From positions 31,446,730-31,510,729 of the forward strand of contig NC_088778.1 of NCBI RefSeq assembly GCF_954871325.1: a stretch of 64,000 nucleotides of DNA, read 5' to 3'. Below, in pieces: positions 49,601 through 61,600 of the stretch. Within the stretch, counting starts at the first letter, position 1. Each line of letters starts with the position of its first letter. The notes under the pieces were generated by a model, which searched no databases, was not told the origin of the DNA, and worked only from the letters and a program-made list of their open reading frames with translations. Source of the stretch: Gordionus sp. m RMFG-2023. Its lineage: Eukaryota > Nematomorpha > Gordioida > Chordodea > Parachordodidae. Made by a program: the position numbers and the translations under genes.

Positions 49601-52600
49601 TAAATAAATATTTTGGTCTTTAGAGGGACCCTAACATCAATGATTTCAAATGATGGGGGGAGGAGGGTGGTTTTCGTGGCTCCGTATTTCGCTACCCCCA
49701 GTTTGGAATTTGAACTGGATTATATAACAGCTCTAATTCCGGTGCGGAAATAATTTTTTTTTGAAAAAAATTGTATATTTTATTAAACCGGTTTCCTATA
49801 AATTTTGAAAGAGGGATTCTGTTTCTTCAATTTTAAATTATTTATATTCCTGGTGGATGTTTATTATTATTAAACAAACACATTACTGTTTTATTTTCAC
49901 CTTTCAAAAGAAATCAACGTGATTATTTTTAACAATTCTAGATCTAGAATTATACATTTGCTATAATTTCACAATTTTCCATCTTTACTGTATATTTAAT
50001 AAGGTTTTATAAAAACGATTAATAATGGTATATTATGTGGGGATGTAAAAAAGAGATACAAAAAACTGTTTTTTAAGATTTAAAAAAACTGGAAAAAAAT
50101 AGCGATAAAAACTAAACAAAACAAAGAAAAACAAGCTTATATTTTAACGAAATTGTTAAAAATGAAAATATATAAAATTAGATGTTAGTTTTTATAAATA
50201 ACAAACACTAGGGCCTCATTTATAGTAAACGCGTTTTTCAAGCGGCGCGTTATTTGACGATGCGTTATTTACCAAATCAAGCCAATGAATATGTATAATT
50301 TATAAATATAGAACAAAATGATGAAAACGCTAGAAAAACATGTTGCGTCGAAGTATTTCAAAAATTATACTAACGCTATAAAGAATCAGCTGTGATTTCG
50401 ATTAGAAGCAAAAACGCAACGCTTGTACATAACGCGTTTACTATAAATGAGGCCTAAACAAGACAATTTAAACGAGCAAATTTTAAAATGATTGTGATAA
50501 AGAAAAATTTGCTAAGTATACACAAAATATTGGTATGATAATTATAATGGTTGGCATATTATATTTTTCATAAAAATTGTAGTAAATTCTAAGTAATAAA
50601 AAAAAATAAAAAACATAAAAAAAACGGTTTTTTTTAAAAAAATTCCTAATATTATGTTTTTTATTTCCTCTCAAATGTCCTTCCTTAAGTCCCTGATTAT
50701 TTATAATTTTATAGTATCCTTCTATTTTTATAAGTCAAAATAAAATAATTTTTATTACTATTATTATATAATATAATATATTTTCTTTTAACGATTTTGT
50801 TTGCGCGTTTTGACATTTGACCCGTAATTTGCATAATTTTAATAATTTGATGGCCTTTCTATTTATTTAATATTTTTATAAGTATGTAAAATAAGTATAA
50901 ATATATAATTGAATTTTGTATTCTTTCTCCTCTATTTTCTTTTCTCTCTATTTTTTTTTATTACTTTATAAATAATATATATATTATTATGACTTCAAAA
51001 AAATGATTTATCGTCTACTTATCTAAACAATATGCTTTAGAAACTAACCCTATCACACGGCGGGCCCTTAGATTGACCAATACAAATAGGGAATGGGAAA
51101 AATCGACCAATGGAAATAAGGATAACTTTTTTAAGATTGATCACAAGCCTGCGGAGGCAAATTTGTTTTAGGAATCCAAACAATCGCTTTATAAACTAAC
51201 CCTAATCACACGGCAGGCCCTTAGATTGACCAATACAAATAGGGAATAGGGAAAATCGACCAATTGAAATAAGGATAACTTTTTATTTTTAAAAATATTG
51301 ACCACAAGCCTTCGGAGTCATTTTTTAGGACTAGCGGATTTGATTCCGCTAAGCCATAATTTTTTTTTTGAAAATTATTTTACTGGCCGGCCATTTTGTT
51401 ATTTTGAATATAATTTGCTCTTTATTATTGTTTCAAAAAGTTATGGAATTTTCCTTTCTATTTTGATAGGGCTGGTTTAGATGCCTTGCGTAAATTCATA
51501 AATTATTATAATTGACTTTATAACAAAAAAAAGGTTGCTAAAAGCTTAATTAAGTCTTTTATCCTTATTCTCCTAAAATGGCTAAAAATAATGTAAAAAT
51601 TATCTAAAAATTAGGCATTATAAGAATTCTAGGTTTTGACTTATTTTTACATATAACCTATTCAATTTTTTATTTTCCCAAATAGGATTATGAAAGTCAA
51701 ATAGACCTCGAGAAGCGGCTCAGGGCCGAAGAAGACGAGATGTACGCCACTTTCGCGCGCAAAAGACTTCAAGAAGAGAAAAATCTCGACGCGAAATTCA
51801 AGGAAGAGTTTCACAAGGCGTTAGCCGAGCTGAGAGAAAAATTCGAGCAATCGTCATCGCCCCACTCCAAAATGTCATCCGGTAAAATATTTTAAAATTG
51901 ATAAAACTCGTGACTACATAATTATATATTGAAAACTTTCTTCACCTAACGCTAGAGCCCAGCAAGTCGACCAGAAACTGCGCTGGTCTAAATTTAAGGA
52001 TAAATCTAACCCCGGGCCAGACTCAAAGCTTAAACGTTTAAGAAAATATAAAAATATAGAGAATAGAAAAATTTTTTTATTTCGGTGTAGCGAATGTCAT
52101 TGTCCAGTCTTTGGTTCCGACCTGACCGATAATCACAGACCTGACTACGGTCCTCAGACAAAATGGCGGTCTAGATCATTGTAACCTCTATTTTTTAATA
52201 AAAATATCCCATTTTTCCCTAAAATTAATTCTTGTTTTAAATTATTTTATGTTATTTTAGTATAAAAAATATTTTATGTTAACCAATATTCAAATCAAAT
52301 ACGAATAATATAATTAATTATACAAAAATATTTTTAATTTAACCCTTTCATTTCACGTTTAGGCCTAAACCCACCACTTTTTGTGAAAAACTCACCTTTA
52401 CTTTAATATTTAGAAATTAAAGAAATAAGAACGCAGACGATAATATAATTTTCAAAGACAAATTCTTCTTTTTTTAAAGAACTTATTTAAAATTTTGAAT
52501 CGACGGATATTAATGAAAAGAATCCTCAATTTAACAAGAGACGCGTTACGTTTTTTTTATTCAAAAATTATAACGAAACGTAAACGCTCAATTTGTGCTA

Positions 52601-55600
52601 ACTATTATACCCTATACCTTTAGAGCAAAATTTTAACCAAAATTAGCCCTTTGCCCATATGCATATTCCTTTTGTTATAAATCATGTTAAAAATAGTTTT
52701 TTTTTGGTTATCGACTACTGCATATTGTAGTATTAATCAATCATTTTTTTTGTACGAGCCCTGAGGAAAGCAGAAATTTGTAAATTTTATTCCTTATTTG
52801 CATTTATTTCTTTTTTCCCCATCACCAGAGCCCTCCCCATCCAATTCGCCCATCTCGAATATTGCCCGGGCATCCCCTTGCCATTCATTCGTCAAAAAGC
52901 CGCTCGCCTCCACTACCCACCCGTCCGTATCCGCGGACGCCATCGACATGCTCGAAAAACGTATGACGATTAAAAGGGATCGGGAAAAAGACGCCCTTTC
53001 GCGGGTACTCGTCGATTACGAGAGAACCGAAGCCGCCCGACTCATGGAAAACCACGCCTCCCAAATGCTCAGGTACATTATCGATTATCTTACTCTTTTT
53101 AGATTATCTAATTATGGGGAAGGGGATGATGGTGGAAGGGTATTTTTAATTCTGTCCGTCCCTTTAAATAATTTTGTACTCGTGCACCCAACCCTTGATA
53201 TTTTTTTTATATACGAAGGAAAAAAGATATTAGCCCAATTTAAACTTTTTTAAAAAAATTTTGGGCAATGTCCGTAAAAATATTTCGCCACAAATTGCCG
53301 GGCTCGAACCGAAAATTGCCAGTTTTTAGAGCCGGTTTATGCCGACATCTATTTGTGCTCAATATCCTGTGATTTAATTACCCATTCGTTGTCCGCTTAT
53401 ATTTATAACGAATTTCTAAATGGGCAAGTCTTACAAGGATAAATAAATAGATGAAATAGAATACCCCAAAGGAGATAAAATAGTGAACTGGCGGAAATGG
53501 AAGCGGGGCGGGGTGAATTGAGACTTAAATATTTCGGAGATCAATGACCGGAAGTTGTTCCTTCTCGTTTTTTTATAACATAATTATACCTAGTTCTCTC
53601 GCTTAAAACATATGACAAGATATCTAACATTTATAAGGTTTTAAATTTTTTTTTAATATTGAGGAAATCTGATTAAACCTTTTAACTTCCGGTTTGATCT
53701 TAGATGATTATTGATATAATAAGTTAATTTCAGACGATATTAATTTCACCAAAAAAAAGAAGAAGGAATATAGGGGTTAGGGATAATAAAAACATTATTT
53801 TAGCTTCAATATCAATTTTTGTGGAAAAAAAATCAGGTTTACAACTCTCCGAAGTCGGAAGAAATTACTGAAAGGCGACAATGACGCCGGTCACACTGGG
53901 GAATATTCGCATACCCCGAACGGGAAGATTGGAACTGGAGGAGGTGGAAGGAGAAAAGGCTTGGACGTTTTCGAGAATCTGCCTTTGGCTAAAAACGCCC
54001 CAGTCGATTCCAGTATCAACTCTTGCACCAAGGGCAGTGAACAGGATAATAAGGGGGTTTATATCTCCCTTTATGAATTTTAATTGATTTAATTAGAAGC
54101 TGGGTATATTTAAATCATTGTTTAAAAAAACCTTTAAAAAATTTTTTTTTTTATTTAAATCAGATTTATTTTTAAAAGGAAGGTTGGAATATGATCAAAG
54201 CTATCTTATTTATTCGATATCTTTAATTTATTCATAAAAAGGAGAATACCCTCACGTTTCTTTTAATTTAAACGCATTGAAAATGTGTAAATTTTAAAAA
54301 AAATTTAAGAAAAATTAGTTTTACTAGTGTTGTTAAACGGCTCGTTTTGAGCCGATTTTCTAAAACGGCTATCTCATTATTTCATCCAGAAAAATATTAC
54401 GCAAGCCTGAAGATTTTGCTTATAGAAGGAACAAAAGTCTCTAGCCATATGTTATCGAAATCTCGAGGCTTAGACAATATTTTTCTACCTAAAATATTGA
54501 GATTGACAGTCGTTTAACAACACTAAGTTTTACAATTTTAAAAAGATAGGCCTTGTCAACTGTCAGATCATTTTCGAAACTTATTTCTCTTTAGCCTACG
54601 CTATTCAGCCTTTGAATTATGACACCCCTATTCTGGGTTGTTTTAGGCTTGATTAAATAAATATTACTCGTTGTATTTATATTTTTTGACTTGGGGGTGA
54701 ATCATAATAGTCTCCTTCTTTTAAAAAAAGGTTGTTTAGAGAAGGCTATGCAAGCGGCTAAACAGATGGATGCTTAGAAATAATCCAAGCTTTGACACGA
54801 CTACATGGTCTTATTATTAAAAAATTTATTTGATAGCAGGGGTTATAAACATTAGTTTGCTGGTTAATGTATTATATTTGTTGAAGATGCGGAATAAAAT
54901 TTTTAATTTTGGGAATGTTTTACTTATATATTTTATTTAATACCTACTCTTAAAGATTTAGAGATTCAAATTTTAAAAAAAATCATTTTGCGCTCTAAAT
55001 GATTCTGGGTAGGATTATACAAAACACAGCAAGCAGACCAATAAATAGTATCCAAGCATATTTTAGAAATTTGTGAAATAAACATCGAAATTGACAAAAT
55101 AATTTACCAAAAAAAAGTTATAAAATATCAGCCTCAAATGATATTTTATAAAGAAAGATACTGATTTCAATTCACAAAATCTTTAGATATATCGCAAAAA
55201 ATAATAATCGAACATATCTTACAAATGTCGAGCAATGAGTAGCGAACTTGTTATTAATAAAATATAATCGTTAATCTTCGATCAACTCTGGAAGGAAAGA
55301 AAGCAAGCAAGAAAGAAGGGGCTTCTGAAGAAAAAGAATGTTTTCCCCTTTTGGCCGGAAATAAACTTCGGGCTGGAAAAAGATTTTTAAAAAAAATTAG
55401 TCTTTCAATTTAAATATTTTGATGTATAAAATCTTTAAATTTATTTTATTATCGTTGAAATTTTATATTTAAAATAAATACTAATTAATTTGAATCTTGT
55501 TGTTAGTGTTCATAAATATAAGATCAAATAAATTGATGGTTTTTAAATATTATCAATAATTTTTAAGCTCAGGACTAGGGCCATTAAACAATTTTCACAT

Positions 55601-58600
55601 ATTCTTATAAAATAAATTTAAATAATATTCAAAAAGGTGTCATGTAGTAAAAATGTTAATTGATTTTGAAAAAATCAATGCCTTTTTTGAAAAAAAATAT
55701 AAATAGCTTGATATTTAATATCTAATTCACTTTAATTTCCACACTCTGATTGAAAAATATAGGGCTTGGCAAAAATAACAATTTTTTTAAAAAGATTCAA
55801 ATCAAGTTATAATATGGTACGTGATTGTAAGCACATTACCCTTTTCGCTGAAATGAAATAGCGGAACTACGCTTAGACTATCAAATCCTATCTGATTGGA
55901 TTAAGAAACTGGGGGTAACCTAAGAGCGGAGCCTGTCCACAAATATTTGGGCAGGGTGCAGTTACATTTGCTTGCAAGCGGTAAAGTCCTTTAATAAAAT
56001 GGTAGAAACAAGCCCGACCACCCGATTAAATAAAGTTTTGATTTTTGGAGGGGTGAAATGGCTATCTTAATTTTATATTAACTTGATAATTTAATATATA
56101 GAAGTGTTAAATAGATAAGGTGTTTATCATGTGTGTGAAGTAAATGAGGCGTTTATCACGTGTGTGAGAAATAAAAGTGGCGCCTTAGGGATGATCGGAA
56201 AGATTTAGCTGATTTATGCACCCGTGTTGTAGTTTTAGTAGTTTTTTTTTTACTGGAATTTTTGTTATTGCTCAGCTACTAACTGTTTTATGTTTAGGCT
56301 TAAACTCGATACGTCTTGACTTGTTCAGCCAATATGATTTGTATTTGCCCTATGTTTTTCTTTATGCAGGACTGCAGCCATGTCAGGGCTTCGTGCACTA
56401 TATTTTGTTTTCAATTTCGTATCACGTGTCCGTAGAATTGTATCCTACTTCTTTTGAGGGTTGATTGGAATGGAGTGTGTTTAGAAATCCTCCTCAGTTT
56501 GACGTTCGAAAACTGATAAAACAAAACCCCTACAATCATCCTTATGGCGCCACTTTTATTCCTCGCACACATGATATAAACACGTTATTAATTTCACACT
56601 TCAAATTTATCATATAACCAAGTATGGCCACTAACACTACCCCCTCCATGAATCACGACTTTATTAAATCAGGGCGTTTAAGTAAGGGGCTTTGCCGTTT
56701 GCGTGCATAGTTAACTAGCCTGCCAAAAAATTTGTGGATGGGCTTCTCTCTTAGGTTGCTCCCAATTTATTTATGCAATTAGATGGGACCTGAGAGAATC
56801 CAAGCATAGTTCCGCTATCTCATTTAGCGAAAAGGAGCGGTGCGCTTACAATCACGTATTATTAAATATTTTATGTGTTACTTAAAAAAATATAATCCTC
56901 TAGAAAAATAATAAAAATTATTTTCTTGAGTATTTATAAATAACTAACAATAATGCAAAAAAAGTCAGGTATAGGCCATTTGAATTATTTTGATTAAATC
57001 ATAGCAACCCTATCCTTAAAGATATCTTTTCAATCATTAACGATTTGAGGATATCTATATTATTAATTCACACGTTTCCATATTACAATAATTTCTCTCC
57101 TTTTTTCATTTATATCTCCTTTTAGAGTTCGTTGTTCAACATCAATACCGAAGCTCCCGCACCCAAACCACCTAAATGCCTCAAAGCTCAGCTCTACAGC
57201 GATCCCTCAATTTTCGAAGAAATAGACCAAAGAGCCATCAATGTTTATATATATATCTATATAAATTTTCCAATATTACGAATTTTTTTGGTCTATTACG
57301 AATTACTATATATTTTTTTAAGAACCTTTCATTTCGTATAAAATTTTAAATATATATTTCATAAAGCCTATCATTTTACTCTTCGAATATACAATTTTGT
57401 TATACGAGACTATCATAAGAGATCTGCAGGCCCCTACATTATGGGATAACCAGAAAATTTAAAAAATAAATCAAATACAAAATACAAAAAAATGTCCACC
57501 AAAAGTATTTAAATACCAGAAGACATAAGTTTATTATTATAACTAATAAAATATGGCATTTTTTTTAAATAAATATTAAAATGTTAAGATTATCGTGGGA
57601 TTAAATGGAAACTTTCCTTTTTTTCATCAGACAAAATTTATTAATATTATTGGTTTATTCATCATACCCCTATGAGACGAAATATTTATCCATATTTAAA
57701 TATCGATTGAATATAAATACCTCAATTAATATTTCGTCTCGACCTCGGGGGTAAGATAATCCAATATCAATAAATTTATCTTTTTAAAAAAGGACATTTA
57801 ATAACAACTATAATGGCAAAAAAAAGCCTTTATTAATAATAGGTTTTCTTTCATAATATAATATAAAATTTGGTAGAAAATTTTGGCGGGATCATTTTAC
57901 CTGGCCGAGTTAAATCTCGACTTTCAAAAAAATCCTATATGTAGGAGCGAAAGTATGTAGCGTGTGGATCTTCCTGCTGATTAGTATCCATTAAAGGGAA
58001 AGTTAACGTTGGTTAAAAAGCTCGATTTCGCCGATTTTCTAAAATTAAGATTTTAGTCCAAATAATATTACCCGCAAATCACGAGAATTTAAATTTTTTC
58101 CACCATTTTCTAATGAGCAAAATCTCCAGGTTTTACGCGATAATTTTTTGGCCGAATTAACGGGTTTACCCATTTTTTTCTAAGAATACAAATTCGAGCA
58201 ATTTAACCAACGCCATATAAGGGAAAATATCTCATATATTTCTATGTTTATTCAGATCGCGTCCAAAAATCAAAATTCGTTTACCGACCTGGTTAGGCAA
58301 TTGACTCGCCATTGTAACACTGACGTGCAAAAAGCTAGGTTTTTTGTTTGTTTGTTAGTATTTGTTGGATTAGAATATTCTTAACTTTCATCTTTACATT
58401 TCCTATATTTATATTATGTGTTGTTAAATTATCTAATTTTGACCATCTCTACCATAGGCGTAGCCAAGGGAGATAAGGGGAAATTCCCCCCCTCCTTCAG
58501 AAATTTATCACTTTTTGTGAATATCATTTTAAGCTAAAAAAAATATACACCTTAGTCCTCCCCCCACTCCCTGACTCCCAAAAATGTATGCATATATCTT

Positions 58601-61600
58601 AAACAATAATTTGAAAGAAAGAATGTAAAAGTTGATATTTTTTTATAAAACTATTCATCATAATTTATACATTTTTGTAAAAAAGCATTTGTATATAAAA
58701 AAAGTGAACCAAAAATGTTTTTTAAGAAATGGAATATAAGCCAAAGTTAAGTCTTAAGACAAAAATGAAATGTATTATAATTATTAATAATGGATCCATA
58801 AAATTACTAAATAATAAAATTATAAAGTGAGTAATTTTAATATATTTATCTTAATAAAATAAATCATAAATTAAATAAAAATATTAAAGCACAATACAAA
58901 CAGTGGAATATTATATGATGTAGATTTACAGTATATCTTCTTCTTCTTCTTCTCCGTTTTATGGCGATTTCCAGGTTTACCCGGGTAGGCCAGTTTTCCC
59001 TCTGATTTTTCTTTTCCATTTTTGACGGTCCTGAGCATCAATACTTGTAAGATTCAAGCTTCTCATATCCGCCGCTATCACATTTGTCCACGTCATCTTG
59101 GGTCTTCCTCTAGGTCTTGATCCTCCTACTTCCATCATTGTGCATCTCTTTACCCAGTCATCTCTTGTCATACGTTCCACATGCCCAAACCATCTTAGTC
59201 TATTTCGTCGCATTACCATACCAATCATTTCTATACCTAATCTTGCTCGCAATTCCTTGCTAGTTTTTCTCTCTCTCAGAGATACCCCACACATCCATCT
59301 AACCATCCTCATCTCTGTTCTTTCTAATTTGGCTTCGTGAATTGCTTTCATTGCCCATGTTTCACCGCCATAAACTAAACAACTCCTCACGCAGCTTACG
59401 TAAACTTTCCCCTTTAACTTCAGAGAAACTTTTTTATTTGTAAGAATAGAATAGATGACATCTCTCTGAACTTCTTCCAAGCTTGTCTGATCCTTGCAAC
59501 AACAGCAGAATCTACACCACCATCTGCGTTTAGCATATCACCTAAATAACAAAACTTATCCACTTTTTCTAGGGTTAACCCATTGCCAATATCCAGACCA
59601 CCATTTTTTAGGTTATCATTATTATGTATCCCTTTCATGCATGTTTTACAAATAAAGGTCATTCTTTCTAACATCAAACTGCCTTTTTTCCCACTACATC
59701 TTTTATGTACCCATTTCTGGCATCTGGTGCATTGGATAGAATTTCTAGCAACTCCTTTCCCACATACACCACAAGGCCACTTACCTGATTCTTCTATCTT
59801 TAGATTTTCCCCACCAATCATCACCTTTGTTTTTGATGCATTCATTTTCAGGCCCTTTGCTTCCATAGTCATCTTCCATTTACTAACTTTATCCCTCAAT
59901 TCTCCCTCACTGTTTGCCATTAATACAAGGTCATCTGCATATAATATCTCCCAGGGAAGTCCTTCACGCATTTCTCTAGCCACCACATCCATTACTAAGA
60001 TAAATAATAATGGACTCCTCAGCACGGATCCTTGATGAAGTCCTACCTTCACCTCAAAGCTGTCACTATCACCATGATCCGTCCGTACTGCTGTTTGTGC
60101 TCCAACATACATTGCCATCACTGCGGTAACTAACCATTCCTCCACACCGGATTTTCTCAAGGCCCATTTTGTAATCTCACGCGGCACCCTATCAAATGCT
60201 TTCTCCAAATCAACAAACGCATAATAGAGTTTCTTTTCCTTCGCAAGATACTTCTCCTGAATTTGTCTCACCACAAAAATTGCATCTGTCGTGCCTTTTC
60301 CCGATGTAAAACCAAACTGCATTTCATCAATTTTGATTTGTTCCCTTATCCGCTTTTCTAACACTCTCTCAAAAACTTTCATTGCATGTTCCAAGAGTTT
60401 AATAGCTCTGTAAGACCCACAATCTAAAGGATCACCTTTCCCCTTGTATACTGGGATAATTATACTTCTTCGCCAGTCCTCGGGAATAGTACCTTCTGTG
60501 ACAATCTGATTTGCTAAATTCATTAACCATTCAATCCCTAAATCATCAGAACCTTTAAACATCTCTGATACCACCATCGTTAAATTAAACCCGATGCCTT
60601 CCCTTTCTTCATCTTTTTCACTGCTCTCCTTATCTCGTCCTTGCCAAATTTACACCCTGGACCTTCTACCTTTGCACAACTAATATTATTATTCCATTCA
60701 TTTTCTTCATTCAAAAGTCCTTTCATGTAAATCTTCCAGGTGTTCTTAATACCACTACTATCAATCGTCATTTTTCCTTCCATATTTTTCAAACACTTTA
60801 CACCTATCACATCCTGCCTCTTTTTTGACATCTGTTTTGCCATTCTAACCATATTTCCAATTCCATCAGCGCATTTCATTTCTTTAGCAAACTCGTGTCT
60901 TTTTTCTTCTTGAGCCTTCGCTATTAATTTCTTAGCATTTCTTTTAGCCATCTTGTAAATAACATTATCACTATTTTCTTTGCTATTATACCATACTTTG
61001 AAACACCTCCGTTTCTCATCCAAGGCTTTCGCTACCTCTGGGCTCCACCACCAAGTCTCCTTATGTCTAGGCGGCCCTTTTGTCCATCCACATACCTCCT
61101 CAGTTGTCATTACCCAAGCTTTCTTCATGGCTTCCCACTTGTCATTCACCCCAGATGCAGATGCTTGTGCCACCTCCGCCTCCCTAATCGCCAATGCCAT
61201 ATTGAATTGACGTCTAGCATTCTCCTCCTTCAATTTCCAAACCTTCAGCCTTGGGACAAACTTTCTTTTAGTGACCCTGGCACCTTTAAGAGTGAGATCT
61301 CCTACAACTAGTCGATGCTGATTTATACATTCCTCTCCCGGTATCACTTTCACATTTTTTATTATACATCGATCACATCTCCTTAATAACAAGTAATCCA
61401 CAACACTTTTGGTACTACCCGACTTATAAGTCACCAGCTTCTCTGATTCTTTCTTAAACATTGTATTACAAACAATCATATCCATAGCATCACTAAATTC
61501 TAAAATCCTCTCTCCTTCCAAATTTCTCATGCCATAACTGAACCCTCCATGTACTCCTTCATAACCCTCACTACTGGCTCCCACATGTCCATTCAGATCG

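Noticed and set aside
49361-49603. 80-codon + frame
   Set aside because: It runs across the end of a MITE and into unrelated sequence, with no domain or partner exon.
56216-56464. 82-codon hydrophobic + frame
   Set aside because: It lies in the loop of a foldback element. Its hydrophobicity comes from T-rich sequence and no family is recognised.
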